Origin: Nonomuraea indica
GTDB lineage: Bacteria > Actinomycetota > Actinomycetes > Streptosporangiales > Streptosporangiaceae
Assembly: GCF_002850745.1 (NCBI RefSeq)
Contig: NZ_KZ559474.1
Span: 217,032 to 281,031 of the forward strand
Length of the DNA stretch: 64,000 bases
Direction of reading: 5' to 3'
Both the position numbers and the translations under genes were made by a program. The notes beneath the pieces are model-generated. The model worked only from the letters and a program-made list of their open reading frames with translations, was not told the origin of the DNA and made no database searches. Positions 43,808-52,423 of this stretch are shown one piece after another (within the stretch, counting starts at the first letter, position 1; the number at the start of each line of letters is the position of its first letter).

Positions 43808-45652
43808 TCAGCCGCCCAGGAAGCCCAGGATGTCGCGGTCTCCCCGCTCGCGGAGCCTGGCCAGCACCTCGTCGCGGGTGGCCGTGTCGGGCAGCCCGAT
43901 GCGCGCCCCGATCAGCCGCAGCCCCTCCAGCTCGGAGTTCACCGGAGCCGTGTAGCCGATCAGGTAGAGGGCCCGGTTCAGCGGCGGGAGGCTGACCGGC
44001 GCGGCCGGCAGGTAGCGCGTCAGCAGCTCGCCGCCGTCGGACACGGTCAGGAACACATGGTCTCCCTCGCTCGCCTTGAAGTCGGCCAGCACGTTCCGGA
44101 TCGACCCCATCGTGGGCTGGTTGTGCCAGCTGATCACCACGTCGCCCGACGGCGTGGACGCGGTGAGCTGCCCGCCCGGAGCCATCCCGAGGTAGGCGGC
44201 GAACCCGGTCGGCAGCGGCGACCCCGACCCGCGCAGGTGCTCGGCGTTGACGTCGACCCGGTGCCACCACCGGCCGTCGCGGCTGCGGAAGCTGCGCCGC
44301 GTCTCCGACACGTCCCTGCGCGGCTGGTACGGCTCGGCCTCGCCACCGGGGGAGGTGCCCGCCACGCGGATCCATCCTCGCTGGGTCCGCTCGAACCCCG
44401 GCCCGCCCGCGTACGCGCGGACGGAGCTCTCGCTGACGTCGTAGCGGGAGGTGAGGTTCGTGACGATCGTGCTGACCGACGCCTCTCCGCCCGCGCGCTC
44501 GATCTCCCGGGCGATCATCTCCCTGATGCCCAGGTACTCGTCGCCGCCCCACCGGGTCAGCCCGTACTTGTTGCGGTCGACCCGGCGGAACCGGTCGTCG
44601 GCGGTGAGCTGGTTGCGGATGCCGACGAGGCTGTAGTCCTCGCCGATGCGGTCCTGGATCTCCTCCGGCGACAGCGGCTGCCCGGACACCAGCAGCACCG
44701 CCTCGGTCTTCTCGTTGATGCTGCGCGGCCACGGCACCACGTGCTGGTCGAGGACCCGGATCTGCGGCACGGACGTGATCCACCGCTCGGCCACGTCCTC
44801 GCGGACGCCGAGCTGGCTGACCATGGTGACGGCCTCGGCGAGCGGCCGCGGCCCGTCGGCGAAGAGCTGGCGCGTCTTCTCCCGCAGTTCCTCGGCCCCG
44901 CCGGCGATCAGCCAGCCGTCGGCCTGCTCGTAGCCGGTCAGCAGCGTGCGGACGAACCGCCAGATGGGGATGCCGAGCGCCCGCAGCTCCGCGCGGTGCC
45001 AGGGCACGGCCGCGGCCAGGTCGTCGGCGGGCACGGTTGAGCCGAGCCGGCCGCGCAGCCACGCGACGTGCGCGACCAGCGGGACCGCCTCCGGGCCGCC
45101 CAGCCAGTTGTCCACGTACTCGCGAAGGTCGCGCTCGATCTGCCGGATGCGCTCCCGGGTCACCGAGAACCGCTGCGCCAGCTCGTCCAGCGTCGCGCGC
45201 CGGCCCGCGTAGAGGCGGTCGCGGGCGATGGCCCGCTGCCGGTCGTCCAGGGCGGCGAACACGGAGTCGATCAGCTCGGGCAGCGGCCGGTCGGGACGGG
45301 CGGGCACCGCCGGCACCTCGGCCGCGGGTTCCAGCAGCCGCTCGAACACTCCGCTGAACAGTTTCTGCACCACGTCCTTGCCCAGCATCTCCGGCGTCCG
45401 CTCGGCCTCGGCGGGGTCGGAGAAACGCAGCAGCGGCAGGATGTCGCCGAGCAGCAGGTGACCCCAGCACGTCACGGCGAGGTCGGCGAGGTGTCCCGCC
45501 ACGGTCTGCGTGCCGACGATGGCACACGCGCGGTCGAGCGGGATCGCCTGCCACCAGGCATCCGGCAGCTGGGGCTCTTCCACGAGGGGCGCGACCTGAC
45601 CCGGTGGGGTCCAGCGCATCGGTGGCGCCAGGTCGCTCAGGCTGAGGTTCAT
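43808..45652 (-). CDS. Sigma-region-4-like HTH protein, paralogue B (helicase-associated)
   Basis: The 614-residue protein has a conserved N-terminal domain (about 1-110; MNLSLSDLAPPMRW, LPDAWWQAIPLDR) and a sigma-70 region-4-like helix-turn-helix (about 130-180; LAQRFSVTRERIRQIE). A central part (about 190-430) has two winged-helix-like units (SINEKTEAVLLVSGQPLSPEEI, and IARAGGEASVSTIVTN-like). The C-terminal domain (about 441-614; EPYQPRRDVSETRRSFR, LPTGFAAYLG, EVLARLRERGDRD) is shared with paralogue A. No catalytic motif is seen. It begins 49 bases after the helicase stop and has its own small upstream element. It is the third gene of the operon. Its job is unknown. A role in DNA or RNA-polymerase binding with the helicase is inference. 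Confidence 0.75.
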   Translation of the reverse strand: MNLSLSDLAPPMRWTPPGQVAPLVEEPQLPDAWWQAIPLDRACAIVGTQTVAGHLADLAVTCWGHLLLGDILPLLRFSDPAEAERTPEMLGKDVVQKLFSGVFERLLEPAAEVPAVPARPDRPLPELIDSVFAALDDRQRAIARDRLYAGRRATLDELAQRFSVTRERIRQIERDLREYVDNWLGGPEAVPLVAHVAWLRGRLGSTVPADDLAAAVPWHRAELRALGIPIWRFVRTLLTGYEQADGWLIAGGAEELREKTRQLFADGPRPLAEAVTMVSQLGVREDVAERWITSVPQIRVLDQHVVPWPRSINEKTEAVLLVSGQPLSPEEIQDRIGEDYSLVGIRNQLTADDRFRRVDRNKYGLTRWGGDEYLGIREMIAREIERAGGEASVSTIVTNLTSRYDVSESSVRAYAGGPGFERTQRGWIRVAGTSPGGEAEPYQPRRDVSETRRSFRSRDGRWWHRVDVNAEHLRGSGSPLPTGFAAYLGMAPGGQLTASTPSGDVVISWHNQPTMGSIRNVLADFKASEGDHVFLTVSDGGELLTRYLPAAPVSLPPLNRALYLIGYTAPVNSELEGLRLIGARIGLPDTATRDEVLARLRERGDRDILGFLGG

Positions 45653-45689
45653 TGGAGTCCAACCGGCAATGGGACAGATATCCGCAGTT

Positions 45690-45698
45690 CAGACTATG
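45690..45698. promoter_or_regulatory. CAGACTATG element before paralogue B
   Basis: CAGACTATG lies 38-46 bases before the paralogue B ATG and just outside the helicase stop. The same nine bases occur, as part of a perfect dyad, upstream of paralogue A at 50092-50105. It may be a shared operator for the operon. Confidence 0.3.
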
Positions 45699-45701
45699 TC
45701 G

Positions 45702-47522
45702 TCAGAATGACAGAAAAGGGCTTCCTCTTCCTGAATGGGATAGGTAAAGCAGTGAGCGGGCCCTGGTACAGGCCACGTACAGCATGCCGCGTTCGCGTTG
45801 CAGAGCTCGCGCGCGGGCGCCGGGCTCACCGGGCGGCGGCTGGGGCACCACCCCCTCCGACACTCCGACGAGCGCCACGCGCTCGAACTCGAGTCCCTTC
45901 AGGTTCGCGAACGTCGACACCCGGACCTCCGTCTCGCCCAGCGCCTGACGCGCGCCCCGTGCCAGCCGCGGGGTGCGGGCGCCCACGGCGATGTCGGCGG
46001 CGGGCACGCCCTCCTCCAGCCACGCGCGGACCGTGGCGGCCAGGCCGGCCAGCTCGGCCTCCGCCGAGTCGTAGCCCCGCACCACCGGCCGCTCGCCGTG
46101 CCGCGCGGCCCGCAGCCCGTGCAGCTCGGAGGCGCCCCTGACCAGCCCGTCCACCGGCCCGCCGCCGCGCAGCCGTACGGCGAAGGACAGCACCTCGGCC
46201 GGCAGCCGGTACGACACGCGCAGAGTGTGCTGCGCGACGGGGATGCCGAGCGCGCCGAGCGCCACCCGTGTCTCGGTGACGCGCTGGTGCGGGTCGCCGA
46301 CCACGAACAGGTCGTCGTGCGCGTGCGGCGCCGCCGCCCGCAGCAGCCGCCACTGCGCCGGGCTGATGTCCTGCGCCTCGTCCACCACGATGTGGCGGTA
46401 CGGCTTGCGCCGCGGGTCGACGTCGTCGAGCAGGTCGCCCGTCGCCCGCGACAGCAGCCGCAGCGCCTCGTCGGTCAGCTCGGCCAGCGTGCGCGCCCCC
46501 GGCCCGACCAGGGTGGGACGGCGGCCCTCCTCGTGGGCCACGATGCGCAGCGCCAGCCGTTCGCAGTTGTCCACCTCGACCCGCTTGCGGGTGGCCTCGT
46601 CGGGGATGAGCGTGTCGAGCCGGGCCGACAGGTCCTCGGCCAGGCTCTGGGAGAACGTCACCAGCAGGACCGGCCCGCTGCCGCGCGCGGCCAGGTGGGC
46701 GGCCCGGTGCAGGGCGACGAGCGTCTTGCCGGTGCCCGCGCCGCCGACCACGAGCACCGGGTGGTCGTAGCGGGCGGCCCGCGCCAGCCGGTGCTGCGTG
46801 GGGGACAGGAACGTGCACCACCCCGGCATGCCCAGCACCCGGTCCAGCTCGACCTTGTCGGCGACGAACGCCGCCCGGTCCGGGCTGCGCAGCAGCGCGG
46901 CGTGGAGGTCGCCGGTGTCGATCGGGCCCGGGTCCTCGTCGGTGGCGCGGCAGGTCTCCAGCTCCCGCCACGCGTCGTGCAGGGAGCCGCCGCCGGCCAG
47001 CACCGCGAGCGGGGCGTGCTGGGTGGGCGGCAGGAAGGGTTCGAGGGCCGCCACGTCGGCCTCGGTGGTGACGAGCCGGATGAGCCGCAGCGCCCGCACG
47101 TCGATGCCCAGCGCCAGCAGGTCACCGTCGCAGATCGGGTCGAACAGCCGCGAGGCGCCGGCCGACCGGCGCAGGGCGGGCTCGACGCGTTCAAGGGACT
47201 CGGCGTCCCACTCCTCGACCACGCCGATCACCGGGTTGACCCCGTAGCGGTGCCGGCGGGCGTGCGCCCAGGCCTGCGGGTCGGGCAGCACGGTGCGCAA
47301 CCAGTAGACGTCACGCTGGCGCACCACGACACCGCGATGGCCGCCGGCCAGCCGTAAGGTCGCGACCCGAGCGTCCCTGGCGCCCCGCACCCGTTCGGGA
47401 TGGGGGGCGCCCGCCACGCGCAGCAGGAAGCGGCGCAACGCGACAACGGCGTCCCTGCGCACCGGCGGGTCCAGTGCGCGGAGCTCCTCGGGGAGCTCGG
47501 GGCCGATCGCGAGCCGCGGCAC
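45702..47522 (-). CDS. UvrD-like SF1 helicase with RelE/ParE-like N-terminal domain
   Basis: The 606-residue protein has a 110-residue N-terminal region (PEELRALDPPVRRDAVVAL, VRGARDARVATLRLAGGHRG, QAWAHARRHRYGVNP) like the RelE/ParE-type domain found before some UvrD-like helicases. The SF1A helicase core has Walker A GGAGTGKT (260-267), motif II DEAQD (381-385), motif IV/V LKGLEFERV and motif VI MLYVACTRAR. No Cas4 or exonuclease domain follows. It lies three bases after paralogue A and 49 before paralogue B, so it is between two sigma-4-like proteins. It probably unwinds nucleic acid with help from those DNA-binding proteins. GajB-like defence helicases share the core but lack this context. 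Confidence 0.88.
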   Translation of the reverse strand: MPRLAIGPELPEELRALDPPVRRDAVVALRRFLLRVAGAPHPERVRGARDARVATLRLAGGHRGVVVRQRDVYWLRTVLPDPQAWAHARRHRYGVNPVIGVVEEWDAESLERVEPALRRSAGASRLFDPICDGDLLALGIDVRALRLIRLVTTEADVAALEPFLPPTQHAPLAVLAGGGSLHDAWRELETCRATDEDPGPIDTGDLHAALLRSPDRAAFVADKVELDRVLGMPGWCTFLSPTQHRLARAARYDHPVLVVGGAGTGKTLVALHRAAHLAARGSGPVLLVTFSQSLAEDLSARLDTLIPDEATRKRVEVDNCERLALRIVAHEEGRRPTLVGPGARTLAELTDEALRLLSRATGDLLDDVDPRRKPYRHIVVDEAQDISPAQWRLLRAAAPHAHDDLFVVGDPHQRVTETRVALGALGIPVAQHTLRVSYRLPAEVLSFAVRLRGGGPVDGLVRGASELHGLRAARHGERPVVRGYDSAEAELAGLAATVRAWLEEGVPAADIAVGARTPRLARGARQALGETEVRVSTFANLKGLEFERVALVGVSEGVVPQPPPGEPGARARALQRERGMLYVACTRARSLLYLSHSGRGSPFLSF

Positions 47523-47525
47523 GGC

Positions 47526-49994
47526 TCAGTCCAACAGGTCGAGCAGGTCGCGGTCTCCGCGCTCGCGGAGCCTGGCCAGCAGATCGGGCAGGCCGACCGG
47601 GCCCGCCATGCCGATCCGGGTGGCGATCACCCTGGCGGCCTGCTCGCGCGTGCCGCCCGGCGCGGTGTAGCCCACCAGCCGCAACGCCTTGGTGATCTTT
47701 TCGGCGCCCTGCGCGGCGACCGGCAGGTGCCTGGCCCGCAGCACGCCCTCGTCCGACAGCGTGAGGAACAGGTGGCCGCCCTCCTTGGCGCCGACGTCCA
47801 CGAGCAGGCGCTCGACGGACTCCAGCACGGGCCTGCCGTGCCAGCTCATCGTCAGCTCCCCGGCGGCGCTGCGCACGGTCCGCGTCTCACCGGGCGAGAG
47901 CCCCAGGTAAGCGGCGAACCCCGTCGGCAGCGCGCACTCGCCGCCCGCCAGTTGCTCGGCCGTAACGTCCACCCGCAACCACCACCGTCCGTCGGGCTGC
48001 CGGAAGCAGCGCCGCGTCTGCGAGACGTCCTTGAGCGGCTGGTACGGCCTGCCGTGGCCCTCCTCCGACGCCGCGCCGTTCGACTCGGCCGCGACGCCCG
48101 CCGGCGCCGGTGAGCCGGCCGCGAACGGGTGGAAGCGCGACCCGGGCGCCGGACCGTCGGCCTGCGGCGCCGGGAACGGCGTGGCCACGGCCGGCGGAAC
48201 CGCCGGCGGCACGGCGGGCGGGACCGGCGGCGGGATGGGCGGCTGGGGAGGGAAGGGGGAGAAGGCCGAGGGCGGGGGTGCCTCCTCGCGGGCCCCTCCG
48301 TCCGGCCTGTCGGGCAGGGTGGCCAGCACGAACTGCCAAGCCGGCACCTCCAGCGCCTTGATCTCCTTGCGGTGCCAGTCGGCCGCCTTGATCAGCCGCT
48401 CCTTGGGCGCGGCCGGGCCGATCGCGCGACGCAGCCCGTCGAGGTGCTCCCGGTAGGGGGCCGCCTCGTCGCTGGCCAGCCACCGGTCCAGCCGCTCGCG
48501 CAGCAGGGCCTCCGTCTCGGTGATCTCGGCCGGCGGCACGGCGAACAGCTTGGCGAGCTGGTCCACGGCGGACGGCTGATCGGTGAAGACGCGGTTCTGG
48601 GCCACGGCCCAGCTCTTGTCGTCGAGCCCGGCGAAGGCGGCCTCGATGAGCGCGGAAAGATCCGGCGCCACCGTCACCCCGCCCTCGGCCCCCGCGTCCT
48701 GCCCAGCGCGCGCGACCGGCGCGGGCTCGGCGTCCGCCGCGTGCCCGTCCGCGGCGACCGGCTCAAGACCGCCCTCCGCCGCAAGCTCGGAATCCGGTTC
48801 GTCCGCCTCCGCCACGTGCTCGGACACCGGTTCGTCCGCCACCGGCGCGGGCTCGGAGCCCGGTGCGTCCGCCTCCGCCGCGTGCTCGGGGTCCGGTGCG
48901 TCCGCCATCGGCGCGTGCTCGGACACCGGCTCGTCCACCACCGGCGCGGGCTCGGAGTCCGGTGCGTCGTCGGCCGTCGAGGCGGGGTCCGGTCCGGCGT
49001 CGGGCTCGGGCTTCGAAGCGCCCACGACCTCCCGCTCGTCGTCCTGAGTCGGCTCGGCCTCGTCGTCCTCGCCGTCGTCCACGCCCCTGTCGGCGTCGGC
49101 GGGCTCGGGCTCGTCCTCGCTCACGGGATCCCGGTCACCGGCGGCCTCGGCCCCGGCCTCGAGCGCGGCATCAGACTCCGCCGCCACCGCGGCTCGGGGC
49201 TCCGCCTCGGGTAGGCCCGCTTCCGCCCGCTCCTCGGGGGCGGCGGCCTCGGGTGCGGCGGCCTCGGGGGCCGCCTCCAGCGCCTCCGGTTCGGCCTCCT
49301 GAGCGGCCCTGTCCGCCTGCCCCTCCGGGGCGGCGGCCTCCGCCTCCGGCGCGGCGCCTTCGGCCGGCCCGCCCGGCCCGGCGTCCGCCGCCTCCGGCGC
49401 GACGGCAGGGGCGGGGTCAGGGGCAGGGCCAGGGCCAGGGCTGGGGGCGGCCTCGGCGGCGACCGTGCGCGGCTCGGCGTCCCCCTCGCCCCGAGCGGTC
49501 ACGGCAGCGGCTACCGCGGCGTTCCCGGCGGCGTTCCCGGCAGGGGTCGCGGCGGGGAACGCCGCAACGGGTCCCGCGCTCGGCGCGGCGGCCGGCGCCA
49601 GCCGTGCCAGGACGGCGGAGAACAGCGTCGCGAGCACCGCACGCGCCTGGATGAACGGCTGGTCGACCAGTTCGCGGCTGGTCAGCGCCAGCAGCCCCGC
49701 CCACGAGCCGGCCCGGTCGAGCGCGATGGCGACGTGTGGCTCGTCCGCCTCGTCGGGGTCCAGCACGTGGAGGGCGGGCAGGACGTCGCCCACGGCGGCG
49801 GCCGGCCACTGCTCCAGCGCGATCTCCGTGAGCAGGTCGCCCAGCGCCTCCGGCCCGATGACCGCGAGCACGCGCGGCAGGGGCAGGCTGCGCCACCAGG
49901 CGTCCGGCAGGTCGGGTTGCCCGGTGAGCAGCGTGATCGTGGACGCGTCGCTCCACCGCAACGGTGGTACGAGGTCGCTCAGGCAGAAGTTCAT
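47526..49994 (-). CDS. Sigma4-like protein, paralogue A, with long acidic linker
   Basis: The 822-residue protein shares the N-terminal domain of paralogue B (MNFCLSDLVPPLRWSD, LPDAWWRSLPLPR; about 1-110) and the C-terminal domain (about 646-822; RPYQPLKDVSQTRRCFRQ, LPTGFAAYLG, LLARLRERGDRD). Between them is a very acidic Ala/Glu/Pro-rich disordered region (about 115-440; with AAEADEPDSEL and PAPVADEPVSEH repeats). Then comes a degenerate HTH-like part (about 448-500; LAKLFAVPPAEITETEALLRE), in which the sigma4 turn is not recognisable, and a Pro-rich linker. The central winged-helix units of B are missing. It is the first gene of the operon, with GGAACGGG before ATG 49994 and a CAGAC dyad in the leader. 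Confidence 0.75.
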   Translation of the reverse strand: MNFCLSDLVPPLRWSDASTITLLTGQPDLPDAWWRSLPLPRVLAVIGPEALGDLLTEIALEQWPAAAVGDVLPALHVLDPDEADEPHVAIALDRAGSWAGLLALTSRELVDQPFIQARAVLATLFSAVLARLAPAAAPSAGPVAAFPAATPAGNAAGNAAVAAAVTARGEGDAEPRTVAAEAAPSPGPGPAPDPAPAVAPEAADAGPGGPAEGAAPEAEAAAPEGQADRAAQEAEPEALEAAPEAAAPEAAAPEERAEAGLPEAEPRAAVAAESDAALEAGAEAAGDRDPVSEDEPEPADADRGVDDGEDDEAEPTQDDEREVVGASKPEPDAGPDPASTADDAPDSEPAPVVDEPVSEHAPMADAPDPEHAAEADAPGSEPAPVADEPVSEHVAEADEPDSELAAEGGLEPVAADGHAADAEPAPVARAGQDAGAEGGVTVAPDLSALIEAAFAGLDDKSWAVAQNRVFTDQPSAVDQLAKLFAVPPAEITETEALLRERLDRWLASDEAAPYREHLDGLRRAIGPAAPKERLIKAADWHRKEIKALEVPAWQFVLATLPDRPDGGAREEAPPPSAFSPFPPQPPIPPPVPPAVPPAVPPAVATPFPAPQADGPAPGSRFHPFAAGSPAPAGVAAESNGAASEEGHGRPYQPLKDVSQTRRCFRQPDGRWWLRVDVTAEQLAGGECALPTGFAAYLGLSPGETRTVRSAAGELTMSWHGRPVLESVERLLVDVGAKEGGHLFLTLSDEGVLRARHLPVAAQGAEKITKALRLVGYTAPGGTREQAARVIATRIGMAGPVGLPDLLARLRERGDRDLLDLLD

Positions 49995-50091
49995 CCCGTT
50001 CCGTTCACCAGCCCCTCACGCCCCCGTGTCGTCGTAAGGCTTCACTCAACGTGCGTACAGCGGTGCAGCCAAGGTCTCGCCGCCCACGGAA

Positions 50092-50105
50092 CAGACCATA
50101 GTCTG
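50092..50105. promoter_or_regulatory. CAGAC-GTCTG dyad upstream of the helicase operon
   Basis: CAGAC, CATA, GTCTG is a perfect 5-bp inverted repeat about 100 bases before the paralogue A start. The CAGACTATG half recurs before paralogue B. A possible operator or promoter element, not proven. Confidence 0.35.
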
Positions 50106-50137
50106 GCAAAACTGCCCTACGCATCATGGACTACGTA

Positions 50138-50941
50138 TCAACGCCGGACGGCGGCGAAGCGCAGGCGCACGTAGTCGGCCATCCAGCCGGTCTCCCTGCG
50201 CAGCGCGGGCGCGGCCAGTTCGTTGACCCGCTGGAGCAGCGGCAGCACGATCTCCGGCGGCAGGCCGGCCAGCACGGAGGAGGCGAACATCCGCACCCAG
50301 TCGGCCGCGCCGCCGGGGCACTCCTCGAGCGGGGTGGGCCGGTCGGAGTATTCGAGCAGCCGGACCACGAAACCCTCGCGTTCGAGCCGGTGGGCGTACT
50401 CGGCGGGGGTGGGGAAGTACCACGGCAGCTCGGGTTCGCGCAGGCCGTACTCGCGCCAGGCCGTCAGCATGGCGGCCGTCAGCTCGGCGCAGTTGCCCGA
50501 CCCGCCCATCTCGGCGACGAACCGCCCGCCGGGCCGCAGCGCCTCGCGCACGTTGGCGATGACGGCGCCGGGGTCGCGGCTCATCCAGTGGAGCGCCGCG
50601 TTGGAGAAGACGGCGTCGTAGGCGTGGGCGACGGTGAAGTCGTGGCCGTCGCCGACGATGAAGTCGATGCCCGGGTGCTGGGCCAGCGCTTTCTCGATCA
50701 TGGCGGGGGAGCCGTCGATGCCGAGCACCTCGGCTCCCCGGGCGGCGATCTGGGCGGTCAGGACCCCGGTGCCGCAGCCGAGGTCGAGCACCCGCTCGCC
50801 CGGTCGCGGGTCGAGCAGGTCGACGAGGGGAGCGCCCTGGGGGGTCACGTAGCCGAAACTGCCGTCGTAGGCGCGACTGCTCCACCGCTCCACGCTCGGT
50901 GCGTCATAGCGCAAGACGATCAGCTCACATTCGTCAGACAT
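50138..50941 (-). CDS. SAM-dependent methyltransferase (trans-aconitate methyltransferase-like)
   Basis: Starting at ATG 50941 the protein is 267 residues. An upstream GTG at 50971 is possible but unsupported by an RBS. The class I Rossmann SAM motif is VLDLGCGTGVLT, followed by GIDGSPAMI and the motif IV segment AYDAVFSNAALHW. SNAALHWM and RPGGRFVAEMGGSGN match the Tam-like family that methylates small acids. The substrate is uncertain. It is transcribed alone, downstream of the lipoprotein gene and upstream of the helicase operon on the same strand. Confidence 0.88.
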   Translation of the reverse strand: MSDECELIVLRYDAPSVERWSSRAYDGSFGYVTPQGAPLVDLLDPRPGERVLDLGCGTGVLTAQIAARGAEVLGIDGSPAMIEKALAQHPGIDFIVGDGHDFTVAHAYDAVFSNAALHWMSRDPGAVIANVREALRPGGRFVAEMGGSGNCAELTAAMLTAWREYGLREPELPWYFPTPAEYAHRLEREGFVVRLLEYSDRPTPLEECPGGAADWVRMFASSVLAGLPPEIVLPLLQRVNELAAPALRRETGWMADYVRLRFAAVRR

Positions 50942-51018
50942 CGGGCCCCCGTGGCCGTGCTGTCCGTTCACTTTAGAGGCTGAGCGTCCCTACGACATAC
51001 AAAGTCACATTCGGCCCA

Positions 51019-52092
51019 TCAGCCGCTCTTCGCCCATTCTTTCTTGAGGTACGACTTGCCGGCGTCCACCTGGGGGATCGTCAGCAGGACGGGCGGGCCG
51101 GGAGCGGCGGGCAGCTTCGCGGTCTGCTCGGTGTCCAGGGTGCCGCGCATGAGCATGGCCTCGCCGCGGACGGGCCGCGCGTAGCCCTTCTGCAGGAGGT
51201 TCTGGCCCTCGTCGGAGAAGAGGAACTCCTGCCACAGCCGGGCCGCCGCCGGGTGCGGGGCGTCCTTGTTGATCGCCTGGAAGCGGTACTCGCCGAGCGG
51301 CGCGTCCTTCGGGATCGTGACCTTCCAGGAGCCCGGCTGCCGCGCGCCGCGCGCGGCGTTGAGGTGGTCCCAGCCCACGATGACGTTGGCCTTGGCCGGT
51401 TCGGTGAGCCGGCCGGTCTTGCGCAGCCTGGCGAAGAGCTGCACCCCGCGCCGCGGGTCCGGCGCGCCGTTGTGCAGGGAGGCCGCCATCACGCCGTCGA
51501 AGGCCGCCGCTGAGCGCAGCGGGTCGCCGTCGAGCGCGACGGTGTAGCCGGGCTTGAGCAGGTCGGCGAACGACGCCGGCGCGGGGACGGCGCGCGGGTC
51601 GTACCCGATCGACATGTAGCCGCCGTAGGCGGCGTACCAGGCGCCGGACGGGTCCTTGACGTTGTCGGGCAGGTCCGGCCACCCCTGCACCTTGTACGGG
51701 GCGAACCTGGCGGCGTTGGCCACGGCCACGTCGAGCGTGAGGTCGAACACGTCCGGCCTGAGCCGGCCGGCGACCTCGATCTGGCGCTGGCTGCTGGCGC
51801 CGGGCTCCAGCTCGTTGACCTTGATGTCGTACTTCTCGGCGAAGGCGTCGATGATCTCGCCGTAGTTGGCCCAGTCGCGGGGAAGCGCGATCACGGTGAG
51901 CGCGCCCTCGCTCCGGGCGGCCTCGGCGAGCCGTTCGAGGTCGCCGAAGCCCTCCTTCATGGACATCGCCTTGACGTTGACGGGCGGAAGCGGTTTGGCC
52001 TCCGTGGTGGACGCGCCGCATCCGGCGCTGACGAGGATGGCTGCCGCAGCGGCACAAATACGTACGGTCACGCGACGAATACTTACCGTCAC
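51019..52092 (-). CDS. Orphan extracellular solute-binding lipoprotein
   Basis: The 357-residue precursor has a lipobox LVSAGCG (Cys25), so it is lipidated and tethered outside. The remainder is a type 2 periplasmic-binding fold (ALTVIALPRDWANYGEIIDAF, VAYGGYMSIGYDPR-like segments, INKDAPHPAAARLWQEFLFS) of the iron/polyamine/thiamine-type family. It resembles the substrate-binding part of an ABC importer, but no permease or ATPase gene is near. The GTG start overlaps the stop of the upstream small SH3-like gene (GTGA). The partner transporter must be encoded elsewhere, or the protein is a sensor. Confidence 0.88.
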   Translation of the reverse strand: MTVSIRRVTVRICAAAAAILVSAGCGASTTEAKPLPPVNVKAMSMKEGFGDLERLAEAARSEGALTVIALPRDWANYGEIIDAFAEKYDIKVNELEPGASSQRQIEVAGRLRPDVFDLTLDVAVANAARFAPYKVQGWPDLPDNVKDPSGAWYAAYGGYMSIGYDPRAVPAPASFADLLKPGYTVALDGDPLRSAAAFDGVMAASLHNGAPDPRRGVQLFARLRKTGRLTEPAKANVIVGWDHLNAARGARQPGSWKVTIPKDAPLGEYRFQAINKDAPHPAAARLWQEFLFSDEGQNLLQKGYARPVRGEAMLMRGTLDTEQTAKLPAAPGPPVLLTIPQVDAGKSYLKKEWAKSG

Positions 52093-52319
52093 ATCCGCTG
52101 AGGTCGAGGAGGCGCGGCCGGAACGACCTTGGCCGCTACCAGCTCCTCCTCAACGATCTCCACTAGGGTGCCGTCCCTTTTACGCACCCGCAACACGCCG
52201 GACTCCCACGACTCCAGGATTCCGACGGCGTCACGGAACCCCCCGGGAACCCGTCTGCGCGTGGTGATCCGGGCGCCGACATCGGCCTGGGTGACGCTGA
52301 CGGTGAGGCGAGCGGCCAC
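52089..52319 (-). CDS. Small SH3-like protein (stand-alone N-domain of Rv0428c-type acetyltransferases)
   Basis: From GTG 52319, ten bases after GGAGG, the protein is 76 residues. It contains ARITTRRRVPGGFRDAVGILES and VRKRDGTLVEIVEEELVAAKVV, resembling the SH3-like N-terminal domain of Rv0428c-type GNAT proteins, but the acetyltransferase domain is missing. Stand-alone copies are often annotated as putative acetyltransferase next to ferredoxin genes. The family link is from memory. It is translationally coupled to the lipoprotein gene and divergent from the ferredoxin gene. Confidence 0.65.
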   Translation of the reverse strand: MAARLTVSVTQADVGARITTRRRVPGGFRDAVGILESWESGVLRVRKRDGTLVEIVEEELVAAKVVPAAPPRPQRM

Positions 52320-52423
52320 GAGTTGGCCACCTCCGTTTCGGCCCGCTGGCAAGCACGGCAATACTAGGAGCTAGCAAACCGCGGTCAGAGTCATGCCATG
52401 GTGGCGAAGAGAAGGAGCTCGAG

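Noticed and set aside
43019..45040. Long plus-strand frame with 20-residue repeats
   Set aside because: It comes from the 60-bp minisatellite and the antisense of paralogue B, and has no RBS or conserved domain.
45702..47522. Gabija (GajB) or RecB-family assignment for the helicase
   Set aside because: No GajA partner or nuclease domain is present. The partners are sigma4-like proteins and the N-terminus is RelE/ParE-like.
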